From NCBI RefSeq assembly GCF_022662335.1, contig NZ_JAKNQJ010000005.1, positions 62,001-126,000 on the forward strand: a stretch of 64,000 nucleotides of DNA. Reading direction: 5' to 3'. The translations under genes were made by a program, and so were the position numbers. The notes below the pieces were generated by a model. It worked only from the letters and a program-made list of their open reading frames with translations, had not been told where the DNA came from and made no database searches. The stretch comes from Sphingomonas sp. CROZ-RG-20F-R02-07. Lineage in GTDB: Bacteria; Pseudomonadota; Alphaproteobacteria; Sphingomonadales; Sphingomonadaceae. Position 1 is the first letter of the stretch, and every line of letters starts with the position of its first letter. This document shows, one piece after another, positions 18,546-27,389 of the stretch.

Positions 18546-18585
18546 GGAAAAGGGCGGTCGTCGGAACGGACGGCCGCCCTTTTCC
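18546..18585 (+). terminator. Rho-independent terminator after the phasin gene
   Basis: A near-perfect 17-bp hairpin: the arm at 18546-18562 (GGAAAAGGGCGGTCGTC) pairs with 18569-18585, with one G-T wobble and a six-base loop. The A-run at the 5' side and T-run at the 3' side make it work in either direction. Confidence 0.88.
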
Positions 18586-18659
18586 ACGTCATCGGCCCTT
18601 GCCCTGAGGGCGGGGCGTGCCATATTTCAGGGCATATCATGCAAGCCCCAATCATTCAT

Positions 18660-18986
18660 ATGGCCGAACGCCGCGACGATCAGGACGACGGCACCGGGAT
18701 CGGGATCGCGACCAAGACGCGCAGCCGGACCAAGCAGCCGACGCCCTACCGCGTCCTGATGCTCAACGACGATTACACCCCGATGGAATTCGTCGTGCTG
18801 TGCCTCCAGCGCTTCTTCCGGATGGACATGGAAGCCGCCACGCGCGTGATGCTCCACGTCCACCAGAAGGGCGTGGGGGTCTGCGGCGTCTTCAGCTACG
18901 AAGTCGCCGAGACCAAGGTGGGCCAGGTGATGGATTTCGCCCGGCAGAATCAGCATCCGCTGCAATGCACGCTGGAAAAGGCGTAA
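18660..18986 (+). CDS. clpS: ATP-dependent Clp protease adaptor protein ClpS
   Basis: It delivers N-end-rule substrates to ClpAP. The 108-residue protein has the core [20 protein letters not shown], the substrate-binding Asn-Asp-Asp-Tyr region, and the ClpA-contact part [24 protein letters not shown], all well conserved. ATG 18660 ([10 protein letters not shown]) gives the usual length; an in-frame ATG at 18639 would add seven residues. clpA is not in the window; downstream is a convergent regulator gene. Confidence 0.96.
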   Translation: MAERRDDQDDGTGIGIATKTRSRTKQPTPYRVLMLNDDYTPMEFVVLCLQRFFRMDMEAATRVMLHVHQKGVGVCGVFSYEVAETKVGQVMDFARQNQHPLQCTLEKA

Positions 18987-19010
18987 CGGCGCGGCGCCCC
19001 CGCGGATCGG

Positions 19011-19745
19011 TCAGGTATCGGCGGCCAGCCAGCCGAAATCGCGCTTGGTGGTGCGATCGGCATAATGCGCGGCGCGCGCGAGCGTTCGTTCGTCGAGCAG
19101 CGTGACCCGGCCGCCGTCGCGTGCGATCAGCCCCTCGTCTTCCAGTTCGCGCAGCATGCGGTTGACATGGACCGAGGTGAGCCCCGTCGCGTCGCCGATC
19201 TCCTCCTGAGTCAGCCCCAGCACGAAGGTCTTGCCGATCGCGCGGTTGGTGCGGGCGAGGCGATCGCGGATCTCGAGCAGCAGCGCGGCGATGCGGGCCT
19301 TGGCCGACGTCCGCCCCAGGCCTGCCAGCCGGTCGGTGAGGGCGACGCGCTCGATCTGGTTCAGCACGATCACCGCAGTGGCGAGCCGGGGATGCTCGCC
19401 GAGCACACGCGTGAAGGCGGCGCGCTCGAAGGGGCACACGGTGCAATCGGTGAGCGCGGTCAGCGTCTCGGGCGACTGGCGATAGGGGAGCGCCGACAGC
19501 GCGAGCAGGTCGCCGGGGAACAGAAAACGCAGGATCTGCCGGCTGCCGTCGTGGAGCAGCACATAGCTCATCATCATGCCGCTTTTCAGTACGAACAGCT
19601 CGGTGACCGGGTCGTGTTCGCGCAGAAGAATCTGCCCGCGGCGCACCATGCGCTCGCGTTCGGTCAGCTGGTCGATCGCGACGCGTTCGTCCGGCGTGAG
19701 TTCGATAAGATCGCCAAGCCGCTCGGCGAAGTAACGTTCGGGCAC
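19011..19745 (-). CDS. Crp/Fnr family transcriptional regulator
   Basis: This 244-residue regulator has an N-terminal cyclic-nucleotide-binding fold (about residues 30-120, with SRQILRFLFPGDLLALSALP) and a C-terminal winged helix-turn-helix (LTQEEIGDATGLTSVHVNRMLRELE). The recognition helix reads SVHVNRMLREL, as in sphingomonad Crp/Fnr relatives. The effector is unknown; only two scattered Cys (in the TDCTVCP segment) are present and there is no Fnr-type N-terminal Cys cluster, so oxygen sensing through an iron-sulfur cluster is unlikely. It is convergent with clpS and divergent from murA. Confidence 0.9.
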   Translation of the reverse strand: MPERYFAERLGDLIELTPDERVAIDQLTERERMVRRGQILLREHDPVTELFVLKSGMMMSYVLLHDGSRQILRFLFPGDLLALSALPYRQSPETLTALTDCTVCPFERAAFTRVLGEHPRLATAVIVLNQIERVALTDRLAGLGRTSAKARIAALLLEIRDRLARTNRAIGKTFVLGLTQEEIGDATGLTSVHVNRMLRELEDEGLIARDGGRVTLLDERTLARAAHYADRTTKRDFGWLAADT

Positions 19746-19869
19746 TCAGATGTTCCCCCCATGTACCCGGCTGAAAGCAAAGCGCCGAAGCCCGCGCATT
19801 AAAATATATCAAGCGCCGGCCGGGTGCGGCGCGGCTTGCACGATCGGCAGGGCGCGATAGACGGGGGTG

Positions 19870-21153
19870 ATGGACCGTATCCTCATCCGTGGCGGCAACC
19901 GCCTGAATGGCCGCCTGCCGATCTCCGGCGCGAAGAACGCCGCGCTCACGCTGATGCCCTGCGCGCTGCTTACCGACGAACCGATGACGTTGCGCAACCT
20001 GCCGCGGCTGGCCGATGTCGACGGGTTCGGGCATCTGCTCAACCAGCTCGGCGCCTCGACCAAGATCGAGGGTTCGCGGCCCGAGGATTTCGGCCGGGTG
20101 ATGACGATCCGCACCGGGCGGCTCACCTCGACCGAGGCGCCCTACGACATCGTGCGCAAGATGCGCGCGTCGATCCTGGTGCTGGGGCCGATCCTGGCGC
20201 GCGCGGGCGAGGCGACGGTGTCGCTGCCCGGCGGCTGCGCGATCGGCAATCGCCCCATCGACCTGCACCTGAAGGCGCTGGAGGCGATCGGCGCGCAGAT
20301 CGAGCTGGCGGCGGGTTACGTCAAGGCGACCGCGCCCGGCGGGCGTCTTGCGGGCGGGCGCTACAGCTTTCCCGTGGTGTCGGTCGGCGCGACCGAGAAT
20401 GTGGTGATGGCGGCGGTGACGGCGCGCGGATCGAGCCGGATCGAGAATGCCGCGCGCGAGCCCGAGATCGTCGATCTGTGCAACTGCCTCGTCGCCATGG
20501 GCGCGCGGATCGCGGGCATCGGCACCGAGACGCTGGAGATCGAGGGCGTGGATCGGCTGCACGGCGCCACCTACCGCGTGATGCCCGACCGGATCGAGGC
20601 GGGCAGCTATGCCTGTGCCGCCGCGATCACCGGCGGCAGCCTCGACCTGATCGGCGTGGCGGCCGAGGACATGGGCGCGACGATCACCGCGCTGGTCGAG
20701 GCGGGCGTGTCGGTCGAGCCGCTGAACGACGGCCTGCGCGTCTCCGCGGACGGGCCGCTAAGGCCCCTGACGCTGTCGACCGCGCCCTATCCGGGCTTCG
20801 CGACCGACATGCAGGCGCAGTTCATGGCGATGCTGTGCAAGGCGGACGGCGCCAGCGTGCTGACCGAGACGATCTTCGAGAACCGCTACATGCACGTGCC
20901 CGAACTCGCGCGGATGGGCGCCGACATCCATGTCAGCGGGCGCACCGCGGTAGTGCGCGGCGTGCCGACGCTGACCGGCGCCCCGGTAATGGCGACCGAT
21001 CTGCGTGCGTCGATGAGCCTGATCCTGGCGGGGCTCGCGGCCGAGGGCGAGACGCAGGTCAGTCGCGTCTATCACCTCGATCGCGGCTATGAACGGCTGG
21101 AGGAGAAGCTGTCCGCGGTGGGCGCCGATATCGAGCGCGCCAGCGACGGCTGA
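19870..21153 (+). CDS. murA: UDP-N-acetylglucosamine 1-carboxyvinyltransferase
   Basis: First committed step of peptidoglycan synthesis, transferring enolpyruvate from PEP to UDP-GlcNAc. The 427-residue protein opens [26 protein letters not shown] and has the catalytic loop [15 protein letters not shown] with the reactive Cys at about residue 123 (the fosfomycin target). [12 protein letters not shown] and [11 protein letters not shown] are further family motifs. ATG 19870 is preferred over the overlapping GTG 19867. Length is normal. Confidence 0.97.
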   Translation: MDRILIRGGNRLNGRLPISGAKNAALTLMPCALLTDEPMTLRNLPRLADVDGFGHLLNQLGASTKIEGSRPEDFGRVMTIRTGRLTSTEAPYDIVRKMRASILVLGPILARAGEATVSLPGGCAIGNRPIDLHLKALEAIGAQIELAAGYVKATAPGGRLAGGRYSFPVVSVGATENVVMAAVTARGSSRIENAAREPEIVDLCNCLVAMGARIAGIGTETLEIEGVDRLHGATYRVMPDRIEAGSYACAAAITGGSLDLIGVAAEDMGATITALVEAGVSVEPLNDGLRVSADGPLRPLTLSTAPYPGFATDMQAQFMAMLCKADGASVLTETIFENRYMHVPELARMGADIHVSGRTAVVRGVPTLTGAPVMATDLRASMSLILAGLAAEGETQVSRVYHLDRGYERLEEKLSAVGADIERASDG

Positions 21154-21169
21154 CGCGCGCTGCCGGCGG

Positions 21170-21688
21170 TCAGGCGATGCGTTCGGGCACCGCGGCGGCA
21201 TCGCCGTCGAGCGCGGCCTGCGGCGCCACCGCCTCCCAGGGAAAGACGAACCAGTCCTTGGTGACGGCGCGGTCGATCGTCCGCGCGCGGTAGTCGACGC
21301 CTTCGGTCGAGCTGCGATTGTCGATCAGCACCGCGAAGCGCACCGCGCCCGGCGCCGCATCCCCGGCGGCGAGCGCCGCGCGGAGCCGGGCGATGGTCCG
21401 CCCCGAATCGTTGATGTCGTCGAGGAACAACAGCCGCGCGCCCGCGCGGGTGCGATCGGCAAGCCTAGCGAGCGGGGCTTCGGCAAATTCTTCCACCTGG
21501 CTCGAATAATCGACCGACAGCATCGGCAGGCCGCTCGCATGGCTGAGGAACACCGCGGGCACCAGCCCGCCGCGGCCGACGCCGATCAGGAAATCGGGCG
21601 TCCATGCCGGATCGGCGGCGAGGGCCGCGGCCAGCGTCTTCACGCTGGCGACGAACTCGTCCTGCGGGACGTGCGTGAAGACCGGCAT
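21170..21688 (-). CDS. Purine phosphoribosyltransferase (hypoxanthine/xanthine type)
   Basis: This 172-residue enzyme converts a purine base and PRPP to the nucleotide. It shows a PRPP loop of the type LLFLDDINDSGRTIARLRAAL, an LIGVGRGGLVPAVFLSH segment and a C-terminal KDWFVFPWE motif typical of the xanthine/hypoxanthine branch. Its ATG overlaps the stop of the upstream deaminase gene by one base (TGATG), so the two are translationally coupled. The pairing suggests that hypoxanthine made from adenine is its substrate. Xanthine or guanine specificity cannot be excluded. Confidence 0.85.
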   Translation of the reverse strand: MPVFTHVPQDEFVASVKTLAAALAADPAWTPDFLIGVGRGGLVPAVFLSHASGLPMLSVDYSSQVEEFAEAPLARLADRTRAGARLLFLDDINDSGRTIARLRAALAAGDAAPGAVRFAVLIDNRSSTEGVDYRARTIDRAVTKDWFVFPWEAVAPQAALDGDAAAVPERIA

Positions 21689-22698
21689 CAGGCGGCGGCG
21701 ACATAGGCGTCGAGCGCGGCGAGGTGCTTTGCCACCGCCGCGTCGGGCAGAAAGCTGCCAAGGAAGCTGTTGCGCGCGAGCGTCGCGAGATCGCGCCGGT
21801 CGAGCCCGCGCGCGTCGGCGGCCGCACGGTAATTGTCGGCGATATAGCCGCCGAAATAGGCGGGATCGTCCGAATTGATCGTCGCGCGCAGCCCCTCGCG
21901 CAGCATCCGGTCGATCGGATGCGCATCCATCGTGTCGACCACGCAGAGCTTCAGGTTGGACAGCGGGCACACGGTCAGCGTCATCCCCTCGCGTGCGAGG
22001 CGGGCCACGAGCACGGGATCCTCCAGGCTGCGATTGCCATGGTCGAGCCGATCGATGTGCAGCAGGTCGAGCGCTTCGTGGACATATTCCGGTGGTCCCT
22101 CCTCGCCGGCATGCGCCACGCGGCGCAGGCCGAGCGCGGCGGCGGCGGCGAAGACGCGCGCGAACTTGGCGGGGGGATGGCCGAGCTCGGAGGAATCGAG
22201 GCCCACTGCGGCGATGCGGTCCAGCCAGGGCTTCGCCATCTCCAGCGTCGCGAACGCATCCGCCTCGTCGAGATGGCGCAGGAAGCACAGGATCAGCGCC
22301 GAGGTGAGCCCGTGGCGCGCCTCCGCCTCCGCCATGCCCGAGAGCAGGCCGCGGATCACCGTGTCGAACGCGATCCCGCGCGCGGTGTGGGTCTGCGGAT
22401 CGAACATGATCTCGGTATGGACCACGCCGTCCGCCACGGCGCGATCGAAATAGGCGATTGCGAGATCGTGGAAGTCGCGCTCCTCGCGCAGCACGTCCGC
22501 GCCCTTGTAATAAATGTCGAGAAAATCCTGCAGCCGCGAGAAGCTGTAGGCGGCGCGCACCGCCTCGACATCGGCGAACGGAATGTCCACGCCGTTGCGT
22601 CGTGCCAGCGCGAACATCAGCTCGGGCTCGAGGCTTCCCTCGATATGGAGATGAAGTTCGGCCTTGGGCAGGCCGGCGATGAAGTCGGGCATGGTCAT
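21688..22698 (-). CDS. Adenine deaminase of the adenosine-deaminase superfamily
   Basis: This zinc-dependent deaminase of about 336 residues has the metal motif AELHLHIEGSLEPELMF, a catalytic HAGEEGPPEYV, LDHGNRSLEDP, and a C-terminal NSDDPAYFGGY. LDIYYKGADVL, MFDPQTHTARGI and DDPAYFGGY resemble the adenine-deaminase branch (yeast Aah1 and Pseudomonas-type enzymes) more than true adenosine deaminase, which usually has NTDDP. It would turn adenine into hypoxanthine. The start is ATG 22698 or 22692 (MPDFIAGLPKA); 22725 is less likely. It is coupled to the phosphoribosyltransferase gene downstream. Confidence 0.85.
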   Translation of the reverse strand: MTMPDFIAGLPKAELHLHIEGSLEPELMFALARRNGVDIPFADVEAVRAAYSFSRLQDFLDIYYKGADVLREERDFHDLAIAYFDRAVADGVVHTEIMFDPQTHTARGIAFDTVIRGLLSGMAEAEARHGLTSALILCFLRHLDEADAFATLEMAKPWLDRIAAVGLDSSELGHPPAKFARVFAAAAALGLRRVAHAGEEGPPEYVHEALDLLHIDRLDHGNRSLEDPVLVARLAREGMTLTVCPLSNLKLCVVDTMDAHPIDRMLREGLRATINSDDPAYFGGYIADNYRAAADARGLDRRDLATLARNSFLGSFLPDAAVAKHLAALDAYVAAA

Positions 22699-22743
22699 GC
22701 CCGCATCATCGCCGCGATGCAGCATCGAGGCAAGGGCGCGAGC

Positions 22744-24066
22744 CTACACCGCCGCCAGCGCTTGGTCGAAGTCCGCGATCAGATCATCGGCATCCTCGAC
22801 GCCGATCGAGATGCGCACCAGATTGTCGGTGATGCCGAGCGCCTGTTTGCGCGCCTCGGGCACCGACAGATGAGTCATCGCGGCGGGGTGGCTGGCCAGC
22901 GTCTCGGTGCCCCCCAGGCTGACCGCGAGCTTGGCGATCTTGAGTGCGTCGAGAAACGCGAAGGCTTCGGTCTCGCCGCCCTTGACGAGGAGCGAGAAGG
23001 TGGAGCCGGCACCGGTGCAGTGGCGCCGATAGATATCGGCCTGCCGCTCCATGCCCGGCGTGTCCGCCAGGAAACCCAGATAGCCGACGCGCTCCACCTT
23101 GGGATGGTCGCGCAGGAAGGCGCAGACCTTCACCGCATTCTCGCCGGCGCGGCTCATCCGCAGCTCGAGCGTCTCGAGGCTGCGGAGCAGCATCCATGCG
23201 GTGTTGGGATCGGTGATCGTGCCGATCGTGTTGCGCATCGATCGGATCACGTCGATATGCGCCTTCGACCCCAGCACGCCGCCCGCCACCAGGTCGCTGT
23301 GCCCGCCGGCATATTTGGTCAGGCTGTAGACCACGATATCGGCGCCGTGCTTCAGCGGCTGGTGCCATAGCGGCCCGAGAAACGTGTTGTCGATCGCGAT
23401 CGGCGGCTTCTCGTCACCGAAGATCGCGTCGCGGCTGGCGGCGACCGCCTCCACGTCGACCAGCGCGTTGGTGGGATTCGCCGGGCTTTCCAGATAAATC
23501 AGCGCGACATGGCCTCTGGCCGCCTCGCCCAGCACCGCGTCGATCTCCTCGCGCGTGGCGCCGGCGGGGAAATCGAGCCATTTCACGCCGAACTTGCCTA
23601 GGATACGGCCGATCAGCGTTTCGGTGGCGGCATAGAGCGGGCCCGAATGGACGATCGTGTCGCCCGGCTTCACCATCGCCAGGAACAGCGTGGCGATCGC
23701 CGACATGCCGCTCGAAAAGGCGAGCGCATCCTCCGCCTCTTCCCAGACGCCCAGGCGATCCTCCAGGATTTCCTGGTTCGGGCCGTTGAAGCGCGAATAG
23801 ACCAGCCCCTCCGCGCCGCCCGGGCGCTTGCCGGTCACGCCCTCGAAATGGCGCTTGCCCGCCGCGGCATTGGGGAAGACGAAGGTGGAGGTGAGGAAGA
23901 TCGGCGGCTTCAGCGACCCTTCCGACAGCATCGGATCATAGCCGTGGCCCATCATCAGCGTGGAGGGCTTCAGCTTGCGGCCGCCGATTTGCTCGACCGT
24001 CGGCTTGGGCGCGATTCGCGGCGCAACGCCGGTCAGGTCGGCTTCGGTCTCGTCGAATTCGGGCAT
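22744..24066 (-). CDS. Cystathionine gamma-synthase family PLP enzyme
   Basis: This 440-residue fold-type I enzyme of the Cys/Met metabolism family has an N-terminal extension containing MMGHGYDPMLSEGSLKPPIF. The catalytic core shows ALAFSSGMSAIATLFLA, the PLP-binding lysine motif SLTKYAGGHSDLVAGG and the C-terminal GGTETLASHPAAMTH. This branch is usually annotated only as cystathionine gamma-synthase family; it could be a methionine gamma-lyase, a synthase or a related gamma-replacement enzyme. ATG 24066 is preferred over 24072 because GGAG lies seven bases before it. No SAM riboswitch is possible in the 48-bp gap upstream. Confidence 0.86.
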   Translation of the reverse strand: MPEFDETEADLTGVAPRIAPKPTVEQIGGRKLKPSTLMMGHGYDPMLSEGSLKPPIFLTSTFVFPNAAAGKRHFEGVTGKRPGGAEGLVYSRFNGPNQEILEDRLGVWEEAEDALAFSSGMSAIATLFLAMVKPGDTIVHSGPLYAATETLIGRILGKFGVKWLDFPAGATREEIDAVLGEAARGHVALIYLESPANPTNALVDVEAVAASRDAIFGDEKPPIAIDNTFLGPLWHQPLKHGADIVVYSLTKYAGGHSDLVAGGVLGSKAHIDVIRSMRNTIGTITDPNTAWMLLRSLETLELRMSRAGENAVKVCAFLRDHPKVERVGYLGFLADTPGMERQADIYRRHCTGAGSTFSLLVKGGETEAFAFLDALKIAKLAVSLGGTETLASHPAAMTHLSVPEARKQALGITDNLVRISIGVEDADDLIADFDQALAAV

Positions 24067-24120
24067 CGCCATTCTCCTCGGTTGCAGAACGCATAGGCCC
24101 GGAGATGGTGTCGGGCGAAA

Positions 24121-24882
24121 CTATTCCACCGCGATGATCGCGATCTGGCGGCCATTGTCGCCTTCGCCGTGGTGCGTGGCGCGCCGATAGCTGAAGAAGC
24201 CGTCCGCATCGGCATAGGTGTCGATCCCCAGCGCCTCGATCCGGCCGACCCCCGCCCCGGCCAGCCGGTGCGCGACATAGGCCTCGAGATCGAACTGGTA
24301 ATGGTCGGCGCGGCGGCCATCGGCGAAGAAACGCTCGTTTTCGGGATCGTCCGCGGCGAAGCGGCGCAGAAACGCGGCATCGACCTCGTAGGAGGCGCGT
24401 GCGATGCAGGGGCCGATCGCGGCGACGATCCGGCCGCGATCGGCGCCGATCGCCTCCATCGCCAGGATCGTCGTGTCGGTGATCCCGCCGATCGCGCCCT
24501 TCCACCCGGCATGGGCGGCGGCGACCACGCCCGCCTGCGCATCGGCCAGCAGCACCGGCGCGCAGTCCGCGGTCAGGATGCCCAGCGCGAGGCCCGACCG
24601 ATCGGTCACCAGCGCATCGCCCTGCGGGCGGTGGCCATCGGCGGGCGGCACCAGGATCGTGACCGCATCCGCCGAATGGACCTGATAGGGCGTGACGAGA
24701 GCGGCGCCCGGCCGCACCGCGCGGGTGGCGATCAGCCGGTTCTGCGCCACCGCCTGGGGATCGTCGTCCGAGCCGATGCCGACATTCAGGCTGGCATAGG
24801 CACCCGTCGAGACGCCGCCGCGCCGGCCGAAAAAGCCGTGCGGCAAAGCCCCCAGTGCACGCGCGCGGATCGGGTCGGTCAT
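24121..24882 (-). CDS. pgeF: Peptidoglycan editing factor PgeF / laccase-domain (YfiH) protein
   Basis: 253 residues of the multicopper-oxidase-like laccase domain family. Motifs seen are GGVSTGAYASLNVGIGSDDD, the metal-site segments VTPYQVHSADAV, LTADCAPVLLAD and AAAHAGWKGAIGGI, plus GPCIARASYEVD. In E. coli the family removes L-Ser-containing muropeptide precursors; other members act as purine nucleoside phosphorylases. Its ATG overlaps the stop of the GNAT gene (ATGA at 24879-24882). Confidence 0.9.
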   Translation of the reverse strand: MTDPIRARALGALPHGFFGRRGGVSTGAYASLNVGIGSDDDPQAVAQNRLIATRAVRPGAALVTPYQVHSADAVTILVPPADGHRPQGDALVTDRSGLALGILTADCAPVLLADAQAGVVAAAHAGWKGAIGGITDTTILAMEAIGADRGRIVAAIGPCIARASYEVDAAFLRRFAADDPENERFFADGRRADHYQFDLEAYVAHRLAGAGVGRIEALGIDTYADADGFFSYRRATHHGEGDNGRQIAIIAVE

Positions 24883-25385
24883 AACGCGAGCCTCATCACA
24901 TCATCCTCGTCGCGGTGCGTGCCCACCATGAAATCATAGGTGCCGACCCGCTCGAAGCCATAGCGCTGGTAGAAGCGCCGCGCGCGCGCATTGTCGACGA
25001 AGACCGACAGATAAAGATCGGCGGCGCCAAGCGACCGGGTGGCGTCGATCGCCCAGTCCATCAACTGATACGCCACGCCGGCACCCTGCCATGGCGTGAG
25101 GACGTAGAGCTGGCGCAGCTCGGCCGACGGGCCCCGCGTTGTGAAGGGTAGCGACGGCGGCCCGATCTTGGCGAAGCCGGCGGCGATGCCGTCATCCTCC
25201 GCCAGCCGCACGCGCAGCGCCGGGTCGGCCAGTTCGTCGGCCCAGCGCGCTACGCTCAGCTTCTCGAGGAAGGCGGCGAGGTTCTCGGGGCTATAGAGAT
25301 GCCCGAATGTCTCGGTGAAGGCGCGCGTGCTGAGATCGGCGAGGCACGCGGCATCGGCGGGAACGGCGTCGCGACAGGCGATCAT
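24879..25385 (-). CDS. GNAT family N-acetyltransferase
   Basis: This 168-residue acetyltransferase starts at ATG 25385 (MIACRDAVPADAACLADLS). It has the acetyl-CoA binding region LYVLTPWQGAGVAYQLMDW (Q/R-x-x-G-x-G/A type), the strand-helix NARARRFYQRYGFERVG, and an N-terminal FTETFGHLYSPENLAAFL found in the YhhY/TtR-like branch. The substrate is unknown. It overlaps both neighbours by ATGA, which places it in a tightly coupled set with the methyltransferase and pgeF. Confidence 0.86.
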   Translation of the reverse strand: MIACRDAVPADAACLADLSTRAFTETFGHLYSPENLAAFLEKLSVARWADELADPALRVRLAEDDGIAAGFAKIGPPSLPFTTRGPSAELRQLYVLTPWQGAGVAYQLMDWAIDATRSLGAADLYLSVFVDNARARRFYQRYGFERVGTYDFMVGTHRDEDDVMRLAL

Positions 25386-26419
25386 GCGAAGGTTGCCGGC
25401 ACGGGCCACCCAGGCGCGGTGACCGCGAGCGCGCGGAACAGATCGCCCATCGCCTCCATCAGCCGGGCGCGGTCCGCCAGCAGCGCTTCGGCCCGTTCGG
25501 GCGCGCCGCGGGCGAGTGTGGCCGTGCGCTGGTCGATGCCGAGGCCACCCAGCAGGTCGCGCTGCGCGATCGGCCCCCAGGCCACCGCGCCCGCGCCCTG
25601 CGCCGCGGCGGAGAGCGTGGCGAAATCGACATGCGCGGTGAGATCCTGTTCGCCCGGCGACGCGAACGGATTGGCATGCGCATGGCCACGCACCGCCTGC
25701 AGCGTGTCGCCGATCGCGGGCCCCTCATAGCCGTAATCGATCGCGAGCAGCGCGCCGCCGCCGCGTGCGATCCGCCCGGCGAGCCCGCGCATGACCGCGA
25801 CCGAAGTGGGCGAGGTCTCGATGATCGACCCCGGCGCGGCGTCGCGCAGCGCCTCGGGGATCACGGCGTCGGGCAGCGGCTTGCCTGCGATCGGCAGGAA
25901 CAGCGTGTCTTGCGCGGCGACCAGCCGCTCGTGCCAGCCCTGCCGCTTGACGAGCTGGCGGATAGGAAGCGCGTCGAAGAACTCGTTGGCCACGACGATC
26001 AGCGCGCGATGGGCCGGCAGCGTGTCGATCGAATCATGCCACTGCGCCTCCGGCACGCGCATCGCCTGGGCCTCGCGCAGCACGGGGCTCGTCTCGACGA
26101 AATGCACCGGCGGCGCGAGCCCCGCCTTCGCCATGGCGCGCAGCGCATCGGCGGCGAGCGTGCCGCGGCCGGGGCCCAGCTCGACCCAGGCGACATCCGG
26201 GCGGCCCGCGCGGTCCCACAGGTCGGCGCACCACAGGCCGATCAGTTCGCCGAACATCTGGCTGATCTCCGGCGCGGTGGTGAAGTCGCCGCCCGCGCCG
26301 AGCGGATCGCGTGTGGCGTAATAATGCGCGTTCGCCGCTGCCATATATTGCGCGACCGACATCGGCCCCGCGAGCGCGATCGCGCGGGCCAGGCGTTCGG
26401 GAAGGGCGGTGTCGGTCAC
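25382..26419 (-). CDS. MidA/NDUFAF7-type SAM-dependent methyltransferase
   Basis: This encodes 345 residues of the COG1565 family. The N-terminus has MSVAQYMAAANAHYYATRDPLG and GDFTTAPEISQMFGELIGLW. The SAM-binding site follows as WVELGPGRGTLAADALRAM, then VVANEFFDALPIRQLV. In mitochondria the homologue methylates an Arg of a complex I subunit; the bacterial role is probably similar but not established. It lies 26 bp after lgt and overlaps the GNAT gene, in the common alphaproteobacterial order lgt-methyltransferase-pgeF. Confidence 0.92.
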   Translation of the reverse strand: MTDTALPERLARAIALAGPMSVAQYMAAANAHYYATRDPLGAGGDFTTAPEISQMFGELIGLWCADLWDRAGRPDVAWVELGPGRGTLAADALRAMAKAGLAPPVHFVETSPVLREAQAMRVPEAQWHDSIDTLPAHRALIVVANEFFDALPIRQLVKRQGWHERLVAAQDTLFLPIAGKPLPDAVIPEALRDAAPGSIIETSPTSVAVMRGLAGRIARGGGALLAIDYGYEGPAIGDTLQAVRGHAHANPFASPGEQDLTAHVDFATLSAAAQGAGAVAWGPIAQRDLLGGLGIDQRTATLARGAPERAEALLADRARLMEAMGDLFRALAVTAPGWPVPATFA

Positions 26420-26445
26420 GGTCGTGCCAGCGATGGGGGAGGTGG

Positions 26446-27327
26446 TCAGGCGACGCTCTCGCTACCCGCGATCGGCTCGATGCGGTGGCGGCGGCCGGCG
26501 GCGGTGGCGACCAGATAGGCGCCACCGATCAGCATCGGCACGCACAGCCACTGGCCCATGTGGAGCCCCGTCGCCTCGGCGAAGGCGCGCAGCTGCTGGT
26601 CGGGCTCGCGGAAGAATTCGACCGTGAAGCGCGCGAGGCCATAACCGATCAGGAACAGCCCGACGAGCTTGCCCGGATCGTAGCGCGCCTTCGTCCGCCA
26701 GAAGGCCAACCACAGCAGCGCGAACAGCACGACGCCCTCCAGCCCCGCTTCGTAGAGCTGGCTCGGATGCCGCGCGGGCTCGATCATGCCGAACGGCACG
26801 GTGTGATCGAAGACGATGCCCCAGGCGGCGTTGGTCGGCTTGCCCCAGAGTTCGCCGTTCACGAAGTTCGCGATCCGCCCGAAGCCCAGGCCGAAGGGCA
26901 CGCAGCAGGCGATGTAATCGTGGATGCGCAGCCAGTTGAGCCCGTGCTTGCGCGCGAACAGGATGATCCCAATCGAGGTGCCGATCACCCCGCCATGGAA
27001 CGACATGCCGCCGTCCCACAGGCGCAGGATCCGCACCGGGTGCAGGATCATCTCGGGCGCGTAGAAGATCACATAGCCGATCCGCCCGCCCAGGATGATC
27101 CCGAGCGTGGCGTAGAAGACCAGATCGTCGGCGTGACGCCGCGCCATCGGCGCGCCCGGCTGAGCCAGCAGCTTCAGCAGATACCACCAGCCGACGACGA
27201 TGCCGGCGATATAGGCGATCGAATACCAGCGCAGCGTGAAGAAGCCGATCGAGAAGACGTCGGGATGCAATCCCAGGTCGTCGAACCGGATGGGCCCCGA
27301 AGCGGAGGCGAGAAGTGGCAGGATCAA
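26446..27327 (-). CDS. lgt: Prolipoprotein diacylglyceryl transferase
   Basis: It transfers diacylglycerol from phosphatidylglycerol to the lipobox Cys of prolipoproteins in the inner membrane. The 293-residue protein has about seven membrane segments, including [19 protein letters not shown]. It also has the essential [12 protein letters not shown] segment with the catalytic His, and the signature [30 protein letters not shown] segment completes the family pattern. The start at 27327 gives the usual length. It heads a minus-strand set with the methyltransferase, GNAT and pgeF genes. Confidence 0.97.
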   Translation of the reverse strand: MILPLLASASGPIRFDDLGLHPDVFSIGFFTLRWYSIAYIAGIVVGWWYLLKLLAQPGAPMARRHADDLVFYATLGIILGGRIGYVIFYAPEMILHPVRILRLWDGGMSFHGGVIGTSIGIILFARKHGLNWLRIHDYIACCVPFGLGFGRIANFVNGELWGKPTNAAWGIVFDHTVPFGMIEPARHPSQLYEAGLEGVVLFALLWLAFWRTKARYDPGKLVGLFLIGYGLARFTVEFFREPDQQLRAFAEATGLHMGQWLCVPMLIGGAYLVATAAGRRHRIEPIAGSESVA

Positions 27328-27389
27328 GGCTTTTCCCTCTGCGTTCGCGCCTGCATAAGGGGACGAGGCGACAAGACCAAGCGGAGAGA

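Noticed and set aside
24067..24120. SAM riboswitch before the cystathionine gamma-synthase-family gene
   Set aside because: The gap to the upstream gene is only about 50 bp, too short, and no matching stem pattern is seen.
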